Counted from the first letter of the stretch, positions 47,815 through 60,110 are shown. The stretch is DNA of 64,000 nt from Strigops habroptila (GCF_004027225.2 NC_044278.2:3100001-3164000), one strand, 5' to 3'. Numbers and translations: made by a program. The notes: generated from the sequence alone by a model not told the origin.

Positions 47815-48568
47815 AATCACAGAACCACTAGGGCTGGAAGGGACCTCTGGAGACCATCTAGTCCAACCCCCTGCCAAGGCAGAGCCACCCAGAGCAGGTT
47901 ACGCAGGAAAGCGTTCAGGTGGGTTTGGAATGTCTCCAAAGAGGGAGATTCCACGACCCTCCTTGGCAGCCTGTTCCAGTGCTCTGCCACCCTTAACGTG
48001 AAGAAGTTCTTCCTCATGTTGAGATGAAACTTCTTGTGTTTTGGTTTCTGGCCATTGCTTCTCATCCTGTCGCTGGGCACCACTGAAGAGTCTGGCACCA
48101 TTCTCCTGGCACCCACTTTTGAGATATTTATAAGCATTAATGAGATCCTCTCTCAGTCTTCTCTTCTCCAGACTAACCAGGCCCAGCTCCCGCAATCTCT
48201 CCTCCTAGGAGAGATGCTCCAGACCCCTGATCATCCTTGTGGCCTCCACTGGACCCTCTTCGGTAGCTCCTTGTCTTTCTTGTACTGAGGAGCCCAGAAC
48301 TGGACACAGTACTCCAGGTGGTGCCTCATGAGGGTTGAGTAGAGGGGGAGGATCCCTCGACCTGTTGGACACACTCCTCCCGATGCACCCCAGGATACTG
48401 TTTGCCCTCCTGGCCGCAAGGGCACACTGCTGGCTCATAGTGAACTGATCATCCACCAATACTCCCAGGTCCTTCTCAGCTGAACTGCTCTCTAATAGGT
48501 CAGCCTCCAGCCTGTACTGGTACTTGGGGTTCCTTCTCCCCAGGTGGAGGATCCTACAGTTGCCTTGT
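47815..48568 (-). mobile_element. CR1 LINE 3' fragment, reverse orientation
   Basis: About 750 bp beginning with the CR1 3' end in reverse complement: tagggctggaagggacctct, gaccatctagtccaaccccc and later aggttacgcaggaaagcgtt. It continues through typical CR1 blocks such as cacaagatgg-like and gtactccaggtggtgcctca to about 48,568. The antisense reading keeps a fragment with [20 protein letters not shown]-like sequence, characteristic of the CR1 3' region. It is a distinct subfamily from the copies at 21,964 and 60,157, judged by its different 3' end. Confidence 0.92.
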
Positions 48569-49841
48569 AATGCAGCGTATCAAAGATGTACACATACAGC
48601 AGGATGGATTCTTTTCCTTTGAAAGATTGCTAAGGAATACGGTTTCCGTACTCATACATGCTTTAATTTGCTTTGTGCTAACAGCTTGTTTGAAGAGAAC
48701 TGAGGTTATGTATCAAACACAGGAGTATAGACAGTCCTTTTTATCAGAGGGATTTGATTTCCAGTCATTCTTAAGTTTCATTGTCTTGGAGGTGTTTTGA
48801 ACAACTGCCACACAGATGAAAAGACAGTCTTTGGCATGGCTTCTGACAGGTTTAGCATGCAAGTATGGGGTCAGCACAAGATCAAGATAACCAGTGCAGC
48901 CACCCACTTTTGAGGTAGCCTCCTTCAAAAATCAATACCGAGTTCATCAGTATTATCGCTGCATTATGAGTATGGTTAATTTAATCTGAAAATGATGTCT
49001 AAAGATATGAAGTCCCCATCCAAGACGCCTAAAATGATCGCTCACACCCTAAAAGTGACTTTGTCTCTCAAATGGCTAGAAATAGAGCATAGATGACTAT
49101 CCTAGATGGAGACAGCCCTTGCTGTCTATTGGCAGTGAAGAGTTGAAAAGACATGCTAGCCTGATGCACTCAATTAAATGTAATGTCAGATATTTGCCTG
49201 AGCTGCCATCAGTCTCCCTTTTATTCTTCAGTCAATTATAGTAGCAGTTATTTGTGCTTTCCAAGTGCCCATCCAGAACACGTGAGCAGCGGCTGGACTT
49301 GCACTGCACACCCCTGAGTGAGTATGTAGCAGGTACACAGCGGGTATATGCATGCTATGAGCCATTCATCAGCTTTATCTAATGGCCCTCTTCAGTGGAA
49401 AGGTGGACAAGACTTTTGGTACCTATGGCTGTTATGCAAGCCACGCAGTGGGCAGTCGAATGGTAGACAAAGGAACCTGGCTGAGTTGCATCTCACTTAT
49501 ATTTAGATAACCCATTAGTCAGCAAATTATCATAAATTATATATTCTTACAGGTATTAAAGTAAGTGGAATTAGGCACCTCAGTTCCTTAAAACCCGGAT
49601 TGGGGAAGCTGCCTGCATTGTGAAACACTTCAATACCTTTGTAACTCTGGCTCTAGGCTCCCTTAATAAATATTTAAGGTGAATGAGGCTTATCCTCCCC
49701 CAGTTATGTATCATCACCTGCCTTACTTCAACTGTTGTATTGTACACTCCCAGCCACCGCACCCTTCAGCCTGCCTCTTCTCTTGCTTTATGTACCTGCA
49801 TGTTCGGATAAAGTCGGAAAGGCAGTTTAATTGGGGAAGAA
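48569..49841. other. 5' flank of GPA33
   Basis: Intergenic DNA without recognised gene; it leads into the GPA33 promoter. No repeat was identified. Confidence 0.6.
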
Positions 49842-49869
49842 AGTTCACAACTGGGGCAGGAGTTCACAA
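49842..49869 (+). promoter_or_regulatory. Direct repeat AGTTCACAA x2 upstream of GPA33
   Basis: The nonamer AGTTCACAA occurs at 49,842-49,850 and again at 49,861-49,869, a 19-bp period, or nearly two helical turns. AGTTCA is a permissible nuclear-receptor half-site. The pair lies about 110-140 bp upstream of the TATA box. The repeat is seen; a role in GPA33 control is inferred. Confidence 0.5.
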
Positions 49870-49873
49870 GCGT

Positions 49874-49897
49874 GCTCTCTGCCTAGGGGCAGAGAGC
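49874..49897. repeat. Perfect 10-bp inverted repeat in the GPA33 promoter
   Basis: GCTCTCTGCC, a 4-base spacer (TAGG), then GGCAGAGAGC. The arms are fully complementary. It lies about 80-100 bp upstream of the TATA box and only 4 bp after the direct-repeat pair. It could bind a dimeric factor; there is no evidence beyond symmetry. Confidence 0.75.
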
Positions 49898-49974
49898 AGC
49901 GAGCGATGTCAAAGCCTATTGGCCATGTGGCTTGTCCCGGCTGTGAGGGGAGTGGCAGACCAGAGCAGCACCAC

Positions 49975-49982
49975 TTTATAAG
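49975..49982 (+). promoter_or_regulatory. GPA33: Probable GPA33 TATA box
   Basis: TTTATAAG stands about 125 bp upstream of the GPA33 start codon. A start site near 50,005-50,010 would give a 5' UTR of roughly 95-100 nt. TTTAT is also the core of the site bound by CDX homeobox factors, which are known regulators of GPA33 in mammalian intestine. The position is inferred from sequence only. Confidence 0.6.
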
Positions 49983-50104
49983 AGACTGAGCAAAGGAACT
50001 TGGGAAGCAGCCCTTCAGCTAAAGCCCATTACTTACCCGGCCACCTAGAGCTGACAAGGAAGAACACCCTGAGGTGAAACAAAGGAGAGAGGAGGAGGAC
50101 AGCA

Positions 50105-50138
50105 ATGAAAAGACTTTGGCTGCTTGTTTTCAGTGCAA
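50105..50138 (+). CDS. GPA33: GPA33 coding exon 1 (signal peptide start)
   Basis: Only 34 coding bases: MKRLWLLVFSA plus one base. A GTGAGT donor follows at 50,139. The exon is identified by position downstream of a TATA box, by phase fit with exon 2 and by a signal-peptide-like composition. It is too short to be found by ORF length alone. The join gives the hydrophobic core LWLLVFSAILVTAHA. Confidence 0.85.
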
Positions 50139-53100
50139 GTGAGTACTAATTCGGTTGTGTCCTCAAGGGCTGGGTAGAAGGAAACAGCACTGCAATGGAG
50201 TGCTCTAATGGACATTGTGCGCTGCTTTTTCTGTTTAGTAAAAGTTCCTTCATGTTTATGATCAAGCAGGGTTGTTTACTGTCTCTGAGCATCCAGACTC
50301 ACAGGCATTTCCTAAAGCTGCAAGACAGTGTTAGGAACGGGAAGAGAATGCCATTCTTCATGAGGCTGGAAAGTATCTTTGGAAAACCGTTTTAATGGTT
50401 TTCATTAAGTACAGGAACTTCCTCAGCTAAGAATGGAAAAGCCCTTGGATTTTGTTATTTTATAACTAAATCTGCAGGTACCATACACATCCATAGCCTA
50501 AATCCTGTTGTTTATGTGTACTCTGATACAACTTGCAATCTCTATATATTATTCACACCAAGGGGATGCACAACAATCCCTACTAACCCATATAAACCAG
50601 CCAGCTCACCCTTGGCCTTCATTTCAGACTTGCCCTTTCTCATCCTGTCTTGCAGAGCCTGTGGTCTCAGTTCCACTGCTTCTTAACCTGTTTTGTCTTC
50701 TCATACCTACGCTCCTACACCTTCTTCCAGGCTTCAAAGCTGCACATATGGGAATAGCTTGGGTTTTTTTAACCAAAATCCTGAAAACCTCACTTCAGTA
50801 AGAGCCACAAGAAGGAAATTCACAAAGTTTAACGTAATTAGAAAAAGCGGATGTGCTCCAAGCAACAAATGTGACTTGGATCACGATTTGATGATCAATA
50901 TGTACATTGTGTAACACCACTGGTGTTCATGCTCCTTTTTAATTACTCTCCGCTTTCATGCTATCCAAAATACAGACAGGAAACTTTTCAGAGCAGAAAT
51001 GTGTATGCTGGGTGAAACTCTCTTGCCTCTTTGGGTAGGACTAAAATGGTAATAATTCAGTGTTAAAATAGTAGCCTGTGAAAAAATGTTGAAGGTATAG
51101 TAGATTCCTGCAATTCCTGCACTGCACTGGAGTGAAGAAACAGCACAGGACATGGCAGTGCAGGCTGATGAGCCTTTGACTGCAGTTGCGTGCATAACTG
51201 GTGCTGTGAACTCCTTGCTCCTCACGGTCATTGTGAATCAAACAAAATATTTACTTTTACTCCAAATTTCACATTTAAGATGTTTCCCCTTTCCCACTTC
51301 GGAATTGAATTTCAGCTAAATGCTGAGGTTAAGTATTGAGGAATTAAGTCAAAGCATTTCCTTGTAAAAACATCTCCATGTTTCCAACTTTTCTCACTTG
51401 CTCAATCTACCAAGACATATGAGCAATGATAATTTTGCTTGATCAGAATATCTTTTTTTTTTTTAAACAAAATATTCTTATCATTGTTTCCAGTTGTACT
51501 AACTGCCCTTTGTTCTAATTACACTTAGTAAGAAAAGTGAAAGGAGACAGGTCACTAATTTTCTTCCTCCTTTGTACAAGTATAGATGTTTAAGTTGAGC
51601 AGAGGGAGATAAAACCTTTCTCAATTTCTTACAATGTTATAAACGTACTGATAATCCAAGGCTCAAAGGTAGGTGATGCCATCCCTCTAGTACTACACGG
51701 GCTATTAGTCCTCTCTCCTCTTCTGAAATTCTTTCAGAATTGGCCCTCCCCTTCCTTCAGCCATACTTCAAATAGATTCTGTTTTCTGTCAGAAAACATA
51801 CCAAAAAAAACCCAAACAACCCACCCCTGAAGAATAAACCCCTATTTTTAGACATGCTGACTACAACCAGCTGCCTGTTGGTGGCTTTGTGAAGTGAAAC
51901 GTAGTGAGAAGGGGGAAGGAGGAAATCAGTGTGAGTAAACGGCATCCTAGACTGAAATAGTGCAGCTTCCCCAAAGCCAGGAGGAGCCCTAAAGAGAGAG
52001 GAGTGGGAGCCAGGAAGACGTCATGAGTGAAAAACAGGAGAGCATCAGAAATCAGGCACTGGGGTGACAGCAACAGATGAATAAGCAGTCTCACTTGTGT
52101 GGGCTGCATCTCTTGTATGTGGTGTTTGGTTCAGCTGCTCCCTGACTCTGCACTGAAGAAACCAAAGGCCTCATTTATGGTAGGATTTGACCCACCCAGT
52201 CGGAAGAAGGAAGAGCACTTGTGAGGGGAAGCCTGACGGTTGGGCCATCTTTTCTCTGGCTCAGGGCTGAGTTAGCAACCGGTCAATAAACCCCAGCCTG
52301 GTGGAACCAGTTTCTGAGTGACAAAAGGGTCAGGAAATGGGTTTTCCTCCATCTCGTAGTACAAGCAGTAATGCTTTTCAACTAAATGCAGGAAAGCGTT
52401 TCTATCCAGTCCCGACAGGTCAGGAGAAAGCTTTCTAATTCCAAGGGCATGATGAGAACATCGACAGTTAGAAAGAACCTTGGGGCTATGCAAACACGGG
52501 TGTTGCACTGGGTGCCCCAGAGCAGGAAAAGACCTGGGAGTGGCTGCAATAAAACCATGTTAGCAATACTTTGCCCTGCTGGTTTCCTTCTCATAGCTGT
52601 CAGCAGCCATAAATGAATTAATCCCAGAGAGAACAGAAACCACTACCACCATGTCGCAGAGGAAGAGGCTAAAACACACATATAACTAATGAAATGTGCA
52701 AGTCCACAGGATAACTCAGTTATAGGACAGGGAATGCAGAAAAATGGGAACTTTGGCTAAAAGCAGATCCCCATGCCAACTGCCCCACGTTACCCTTTGC
52801 AATTACCTGAATTGCTACCACCAGTGACAACAAAACCTTCTGGGTCCCTACACTGTTGTTTTCTAACAGACACTACTGTTCACTGCTGTTCTTGACTGCA
52901 GTCAAGGATTTGGTAATGCCCAACTTGCCAATGGCTTACTCTTACTTACCTAACACATGCGGCTGTGGTATTTTCCTGTCTAAAACAACCATGTATTCAC
53001 AATCAGTTTGCCACTCAAGATGGAATCCAGACATCCTCTGCTCTCACACATTACATTTCCTCATGGATCTAATGTGGACAGAGATGTGGCAAAATGAGGA

Positions 53101-56100
53101 CGCAAAGCTTGCTAGACGGCAACTTTCCAGTGCAATCCTCTCTAGGGAACACTGACTCAGCCTAGTTCTTTCAGAAGCATGCTTCCCCACAGCATGGCCC
53201 TCCTGGGGAGAGCATACAACTCTGCCCTCCTCCACTTTCCTCCTTACTGGACCATGTTCCTCCTTACCACGGGAGTGCCTCTGAGCAGCACTCTCTTTCC
53301 TTCGTCCCTGTGCTCCCTTTAGCTAGTTTCAGACTTATTGTTTTTCAAATGATTCAGTTTTGTGCCGAAAAATGAAAACAAAACAAAATACAACCACCAC
53401 CCAAACATACATACCAAAAACTGTAGGGAGAAAGCAGGTGGTTTTAAACATAGGTTCCCACAGACATGAACATCATCTATGGCAGGGGCAGAGGTAAACC
53501 TCCAGCTGAATTCTGAGAATAACTAAGGCCTGCCACTAGTTAATGCTTAGGTATGATAAATTAAGCATCAAGTCAAATAGAATGCAGCATACAAGAAATA
53601 CCTGCCCTGTGCCCTGCATGCTTCACCAGGGCACAAAGGGATTTCTCTGTTATTCAACTCTCAGCTATTCCTGTGCTCTACAGTTCTTGGAGAAAGGTGA
53701 CTACTCCTCTACTCATTTTTAAAAACTAGTAGCTGTTCTTTTGTTTCTTTCAAGCTCTCTTTGCTTTTCTAGGTTTTTCCCTTTTCAGGGCATTACACGA
53801 ACAGGGTTTGATCCCTTAGCACAAAACATCACTTGTCTATGGACTTGGATTGAGGCAAGTTCTTTGACAGCTTTTCTGATCCTTGAAATTCAACAATACA
53901 AATTTGTTTAGCCTGAATCCTTAAGACTGCTGATGCACTTGTATTATCTGTTTATCTGTACATTTAGAACTGTCAAAGGATATCAGACACACTGAAAGAG
54001 GACTCAGGAAAAAAACCCCAAACCAAACCAAATATCTTTATAAACTCCATGACAAAGTATGTCCAGGTAAAGAAGAGGCAAGCAAGGAACGGGAAGGAGA
54101 GTTTAGCTCTTAGCCATCCTGTGGACCAGCTTCCTACATTCAACATCACCTCTCGCTCAGTGGGGAATGTCACAGATGACAGAGTGGATGTGGGGTTACT
54201 GTGGCATGTAAAAAAAACCCCAAAGAGACAAAACATGGAATCCAGATCCTATTAATTTTGCTGAGCACAGCATTTATTCTCTTCCCAGTTCTGGTGACTG
54301 CACATGCCCTCACTGTGGAAGCACCTGTCAAGGAAACACAAGTGGCACGAGGGAACAATGTTACTCTCCGCTGCCAGTTTAAAACCGACGCTTCCGTTGA
54401 CTCAGGAGACATTGTCGTCTGGAAAAAACTCAGCAGTGTGGTAAATCAAACTGCATAAAGAAACATGACAGGGCACAGAGGAGGGGTGGCTGGGAGGGGA
54501 AATGGAAACAGGACTCAGGGTGGGCACGTGTTAGGAAAAGAAAAAAGATTCCTTCAAGACTTTCCTTAATCTCAGAACTACACAAGCAGAAACTCTGATT
54601 CTAGAGACAATTTATCCATGCATGGGCTAATCCATCAAGTTAGACTGTAGACTCACACAGAAGAAACTAAGACGGATAATTTCCCCTCCTCCTCTCTCAG
54701 GAGGATGCTGTCACTAGGTACTTCGATGGACTTGTCCAGTATGGCAAGGATTACGAAAACCGCCTGCAGTTCAGTGGTGATGTAAACACGGGGGACATCA
54801 GTGTCACCATCAGCGCGGTGACCATGGCAGACAACGGCACGTACGCGTGCAGCGTGCGCCTGAGGAACGACCCCCCGCGGCAGACCGCAACCTTGTCTCT
54901 TTTCGTCCTTGGTAAGCATGATGGAGGCAACGCCACATCCGTTACATAGAACTGCCCTTCACTTTCCCAGGGAGTCATCGTCCACCATTCTTTGGTCTTT
55001 TCCTACTACTATGGAAGTAGGTTGGAAGGCTTAGAGCACCCAACTCCCTTAGGTACCTGACTGCAGAAAACAGGCTTTAGAGTTGTATAGTTCCCTTTTC
55101 TAGTAACCCTTGTCTCATTACAGGTCATTCCTCATTCCCCCTGTGGCTTGTCACACTCCTGTTAACATAGGATGAGTTACCCAACACTATCGGACATATC
55201 CCAAATAGCATCTTACAATTCCTTCTTGGATGACCAGTGCCAAGAAGGGAGAAACAAATTAGATACAAGTTCACTCCAGTTCCCTTGAAAAGAAGGTGGT
55301 AGGTGCAATACCAGCCTCTGTTCAGCTAGAATAAAACACACAAGTGCGGGAGATGGGTTTAAACAAAAGAAATACTTCTGATTAATAAAATTAATTCCTT
55401 TTTTCTTCCTTAAGTTGCACCATCCAAGCCAGAATGCAAGATTCTGGGGACAGCAGAATATGGACAGACAATCAACCTGACCTGCAATTCTGAGGAGGGC
55501 TCCCCAAAGCCCAGCTATACCTGGCAAAGCTTCGATGTACAAAATGTGCCCCGTACACTACAAACAACAGAAGGTATGAGAAATTCAAAGACATCACGTC
55601 TCTGAGCTATTTGTAGATCAGGGTTGGAAAGGTTTTGAAATGCAAATACAACAACACACTTAAGGGGTTTTTTTAGGAAGTTCTCTGACCAGGATTTTGA
55701 AAAGTTGTCCTTTTGATGCAAGACACACTCACAAGTCACTTAGCAGGGCGAAAGGACTGTCACCTGAAGGAACAGTGGTCAGCAAGGTTTTCACTTCAGC
55801 TCCCATCTGGTGAGAAAGCTGGCTCACTCTGGAAGCAGCCAGAATGATTCCTTCTCGACTGCTGGGTGTAAGGGCATAACATGAGGAATAACACTGAGGT
55901 TTCTAACCAGTGTGTCTTTATATCCCAGCTTGCTCAATCATGATCAGGTTGCTTTCTGGGATGAAGGCAAACAAAAGGTGGCTCTAGAAGCTAAAGTAGC
56001 TTTCAGAGATGACTCCTCACATAGAGGAAGGTGGTATGAGAAACAGTTACACCATTCCTGCTTTGAGCATAGGAGAGGTTTCTGGCTTAGGACTGTCACA

Positions 56101-59100
56101 AAGGCCCAAATATTTAATTTGCTTTCATTTTAAGTCAGAATCTGGGAGAAAAAAAACCAACAAAACAATCCCAAAACTGACTTTCCATGACAGGACCTTT
56201 GGTAGAACTATTCACACAGAAATAAGGGCTTAATTCTCTTTGAAGTGTAGTAGTGACAGAGAACTAAGATTTATTCCTTTAAACAACTTTGTTTCTTCCC
56301 GGTATGTTCAGCACCAGAAAGACTGAGTATCTGAACCTGCCCTTCCTGGTGTAACTTGTAACATCACTATGTAAACTAAACATGATCAGACTCAACTGGC
56401 TGTTCAACACTCAACAACCGATTCTTGCATAAATTATGCAAAAGACCAAGTACCACCGGGGACACAAACCTCATTCAGTTGACTGGCCACTAAGTGGTGC
56501 CAACGCATCACGCACAGCCCTGAACACACCGGCATTTATCGGTTTATAGCAGCAGCTGCCTTCCTGCTTCTGCCGACATCCCGCTCTTCCCGGGGACAGG
56601 AGGCTCTTCTCATCCATTTCCACCTCATTTTTCTCACCAGAGCACCGATGTCCAAGTAGTGTGCCGACTGTCCCCTTCTGCCCCAAGCTGGCTGGAGACC
56701 CTGCTGTCACTACAAGCGATTGCTTTCTGTGCTAAGCAAGTCCCAGTGCTGCAGAGCATGCAGAATGCCCTGAGGAGCCACTCCAAAGCTGATAGTATCC
56801 GACCCACGTTTTTCCCAATTTGACTCACCAGTCAATTACTTTTGACTTAATATGGGAGAATTTACAGTCCAGTTACATGCTGCTGCTCTGAAAGCCATAA
56901 ACCTCATACTGCACCCACAAAACAAGGCAAGTAAGCACGGACCGTATTTAGAGACTAAACTAACTCAATCATCATGCAGCCTGTAACTTCTCGCTTTGCA
57001 TGCTCTTTAACTATCTGGCGCTAGGCGCCAGCAGAGACTAAACAGAATCCCAGTCCTACAAGTGGGCTGGAAAGAAGTGAGATTAAGGGAAAATAAAATA
57101 GGAAGATCACCAAAAAGTATTCAGAGCCTTTTACTTTTAGAGCTTTTATCAAGCAGATCACAACCAAAAAGCACAGACTACACAGACAAATGCCAGCTGG
57201 AGATGTGACAAACACAAACCGACTGCTTGAGCAGCCAGAGCTAAGTTTTAGCATATGGTTCTGAGCTCTGTTAGGTTGGACAGAAAGCATCAGTATCATA
57301 CCAATCTCATGTCATTGCATTTCTTTTCCTCCATTTACTTTTACAGCCTTCGTGGCCTCTCCCAGACCAGAAAACTATTTCACCCACTGCTAAATAATTC
57401 AGATCTAAAGTCCCAAGAGTTGGAGGACCGAAGAGCTTTTTGTTCTTTTACAAGTTAATTCATCAGATGGCCAGTTCTCAACGCCAGATCCTGGTTTAGG
57501 CCACGTATTTCTCAGCAAACTCCAATGCAAAAAAGCTTTCGCTAAGCACACATACCTCTTCACCCTCCACCTACAATTTTCTTTCTAAAAGGAATGTTTG
57601 AATGCCACGCATTCCCTGTAATCAACTCAAAACAGCACACTTCCATTTGTCCTCCCACAAATCGCCCTAAAACCTAGGGATGAGCATGGCAGCCCCTGAG
57701 CATGACAGAGCAATCCATCAGCTTTAATAACCTCTCATCACTCCAACTACCCTGGGCTGGAATTGAAGGGCTGCTGTCCCCTACTTCCTTCCCTTCTTTC
57801 TTTCTTTTCTGTTTCACAACAGGGCAAGTAATAACTCTGACGAATATCTCGGCGGATACCTCTGGCTTTTACATCTGCACTTCAACAAACATTGCGGGAA
57901 AGGAGTTTTGCAACATGACAGTCAGCGTGATGCCACGTAAGAGACAGACTTGCTTACTGGAAGAGTGGTAGCAGAGAATGGATCCTAGCTAAGTGTCAAA
58001 AGATTAATGGAGGCAATGCAGGGAGAAATATAAAACTCTGCTTTCTCTCTCTGAAAAAAAGCACACTTTTTTACTTTTAAGGCAGATTCTTTGCATTGGT
58101 TTACATGCTAATAGAGCACTCACTAACTCTAGGGTAGTTCACAGATGACAAAAATATGTGCAGAGTGAGACAGCACTGAGCCCCAAGAGTCTGAAACTAA
58201 ACTGCATCTACAAAGTACAGCAGTTGTTCAGATAGGGCTCCTCCCTATCACTATTTAACTAATTGCTCCTGCAGAATTACCAGTTACCTAGTACAGAACA
58301 AATTCCAGTTGCTGCAGTCAAACAAACATGGCTTCTTCTCAGTGTGGATCTGGTAGTGAGATCTGACCTCTGGTGGTGGGAGTGGAAGTCCAGTGATTGT
58401 GCTGATTGCCCTTGGTATTGTTATCACTGCAAAGCACTAATCCTTTTCTTCCTGTCTAGCATCCATGAACATAGCTCTCTACGCTGGCATCATTGGTGGA
58501 GCTGTTGCTGCAATTATAGTTATTAGTATTTTAGTCTATTGCTGCTGCTGTCGGACACAGAAGGAGAAGGACTATGAGATGACGTAAGTACCTTTCTCTA
58601 GAAAAGTGAATGGGAGCTATGAAGGATTCAGGTTCTCCTTCCACCCTCAACATATGGAGTGGAAAGCACAGGAGGAAGAAAGAAATCAAGGAAAGCTTTC
58701 TCCCTTCAGTTTCTACCCTAGTAGCTCTTATCTCTTCTCTCAGGATATGCCCATTATTACAAGACACCTTTGTGGCCTCTGGGGTAGAACCACAACATTC
58801 AAACCTTGGAACTGAATTACCAAGCCAAATTCAGCCAAGCATGCACAGCTCCCCGACAGGCAAAGCCCAGACTCTTTCTCATTTCCCTGAGCCCCTACAG
58901 CTGTCTCTGTCCTTGCTAGCCTAATACAGAACCAAGGGGACCTGTATTCAGAATTATCACTCCAAGACAGAAACCTTTTGTTTATTCTCATGATGGAAAC
59001 AGCCCATTGGAAGAAAAGTGGGATAAGAAAAGATACACCAGTCACTCTTTCTCTACATACATGCTATTGAAAAAAACAGTAGCTCACACACTTCTTGCAT

Positions 59101-59328
59101 CACCAGTGAGACTTAGTTTCTGGAGTTCAGTTTGGCACACTTCCAGGTCAGCTTGGGGCAGTCTAAAACCCTTGTAACACAAAACCTCTTCAGTAACATT
59201 TCTAGCTGATTTAAATTAACATCTCTACCCCTCAACGGCATTTTAGGGAGCAAGAAGATAGAAGTGAACAGTCCAAGGAGACGCCTGCAACGAATGTGAG
59301 AGCAGAGGATGATGCTGAAGATGAATGA
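50105..59328 (+). CDS. GPA33: GPA33 (cell surface A33 antigen), complete coding region in seven exons
   Basis: Joined segments are 50,105-50,138, 54,289-54,440, 54,701-54,911, 55,415-55,573, 57,823-57,936, 58,460-58,583 and 59,247-59,328. All introns are GT-AG and the phases agree, giving 291 aa (human about 319). Residues 1-18 form a signal peptide ending AHA. A V-type Ig domain follows (Cys40, Trp56, DNGTYAC with Cys112), then a C2-type domain (Cys156, Trp169, Cys204) with an extra Cys140/Cys215 pair as in mammalian A33. The membrane segment is about 229-250 and is followed by four cysteines (251-254), likely palmitoylated. The acidic tail is short. N-glycosylation sequons are at Asn35, 107, 153, 193 and 216. 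The mammalian protein is a basolateral/junctional surface antigen of intestinal epithelium, related to the JAM/CTX family; tissue use here is inferred. Confidence 0.95.
50139..54288 (+). other. GPA33: GPA33 intron 1
   Basis: About 4.15 kb between the signal-peptide exon and the first Ig exon. It contains only short, unlinked ORFs and a T run near 51,450-51,464. No gene or clear transposon is recognised. First introns of this kind often carry enhancers, but none can be named. Confidence 0.8.
54289..54440 (+). CDS. GPA33: GPA33 coding exon 2 (first half of V-type Ig domain)
   Basis: Encodes residues 12-62, completing the signal peptide and giving LTVEAPVKETQVARGNNVTL, then RCQFKTDASVDSGDIVVWKK. 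Cys40 and Trp56 are the canonical Ig landmarks. The acceptor is ttcccag and the donor GTAAAT. The end of the exon is in phase 0. Confidence 0.95.
54701..54911 (+). CDS. GPA33: GPA33 coding exon 3 (second half of V-type Ig domain)
   Basis: Encodes residues 63-132 plus one base. It contains FSGDVNTGDISVTISAVTMA followed by DNGTYACSVRLRND, the F-strand Cys112 and the conserved D-x-G-x-Y-x-C. It ends with LSLFVL. The acceptor is cctctctcag and the donor GTAAGC. The third codon positions are unusually GC-rich in the middle of the exon. Confidence 0.96.
55415..55573 (+). CDS. GPA33: GPA33 coding exon 4 (first half of C2-type Ig domain)
   Basis: Encodes residues 133-185: VAPSKPECKILGTAEYGQTI, NLTCNSEEGSPKPSYTWQSF and onward. 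PSKPEC, LTC and EGSPxPxYxW agree closely with mammalian A33. The acceptor is ttccttaag, with a pyrimidine-rich tract, and the donor GTATGA. Confidence 0.96.
57823..57936 (+). CDS. GPA33: GPA33 coding exon 5 (second half of C2-type Ig domain)
   Basis: Encodes residues 186-223: GQVITLTNISADTSGFYICT, then STNIAGKEFCNMTVSVMP. Cys204 closes the domain disulfide, and Cys215 pairs with Cys140 in the family's extra bridge. The acceptor is gtttcacaacag and the donor GTAAGA. Confidence 0.96.
58460..58583 (+). CDS. GPA33: GPA33 coding exon 6 (transmembrane segment and cysteine cluster)
   Basis: Encodes residues 224-264: PSMNIALYAGIIGGAVAAII, VISILVY, then CCCCRTQKEKDYEM. The PSMN-ALY-GI start and the membrane-proximal CCCC match mammalian A33. 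The acceptor is cttcctgtctag and the donor GTAAGT. Confidence 0.95.
59247..59328 (+). CDS. GPA33: GPA33 coding exon 7 (cytoplasmic tail and stop)
   Basis: Encodes residues 265-291, TEQEDRSEQSKETPATNVRA followed by EDDAEDE and TGA. The acceptor is cggcattttag. The acidic, Glu/Ser-rich composition fits the mammalian tail, but the tail is about 30 residues shorter and lacks the tyrosine-containing stretch seen there. Phase fits exon 6. Confidence 0.88.
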
Positions 59329-60110
59329 AGAAAGAAGCAGGAGGCCAGTGCCATCTTCAGGCTTTACTGAGGCACAGACACCACTGCAGAGGAGAAACCA
59401 ATCCCTCTTTCTTACGGCAAAAAGATTTTTCAGAACAATAAAATGAAAGCTGATGGCTCTGCCTTCCAAGTTCTGCGAGAGAATATCCTTGTCTCCCTGG
59501 AAAGAAGCGCTTACATACAGTGAGTACATAACCTCCTAGCAGAAAATGCATTTGAGGCACTGTTTTACCCAGTCATCTAAAAATAACCAGTCTTCTAGAC
59601 TTCCCACTTCCTCAAAAAAGAAGCCAGTCAGGTCTATTTGGAGAACAGAGTTACTGCTGTATCCCCAGATCCACAGAAGCTTTCAAGGTCACCAACTGCA
59701 AGTCATCAAGGAAAGATGGTCTTGTTCATGGTGCTACATGTGCCACAGCTTACAGCATGGTCCGGTACAGAAATTGTTTTATGCAGGCTGGGCAAGCCAG
59801 AAATAATCCACTGCTGCCACTTCTGAAAAAATGACAGTGTGAGAACATGTACATGGCAAATAAATCTTTAATTGGGGGAGGGGGGGGAGGAGAGGAAAAA
59901 GTACCATTTTATTCAAAATTGTAGCAATTTAATCAGAAACACTGTGTGTGCAAATGTGCAGAGAACTCCCATCACTAGTTTATCATCTTTGGAAGGGAAT
60001 GGACTGTCTTTGTCCAAAAGACTGGCAACATGGTATTAGAACAGTATTAGAGCTGTTTGAGCTTTTCTTGTTTGTACAATGTGGGGTTTTTTTAGGACAT
60101 GTTCAATAAA
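59329..60110 (+). other. GPA33: GPA33 3' UTR (extent inferred)
   Basis: Non-coding sequence after the stop codon with AATAAA hexamers at 59,437-59,442, 59,859-59,864 and 60,105-60,110. The first would give a very short UTR and the last one of about 0.8 kb. Alternative polyadenylation is possible. Confidence 0.5.
60105..60110 (+). terminator. GPA33: Distal candidate GPA33 poly(A) signal
   Basis: AATAAA in the context gttcaataaataac, the last of three canonical hexamers before a CR1 insertion begins about 50 bp further on. Confidence 0.4.
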
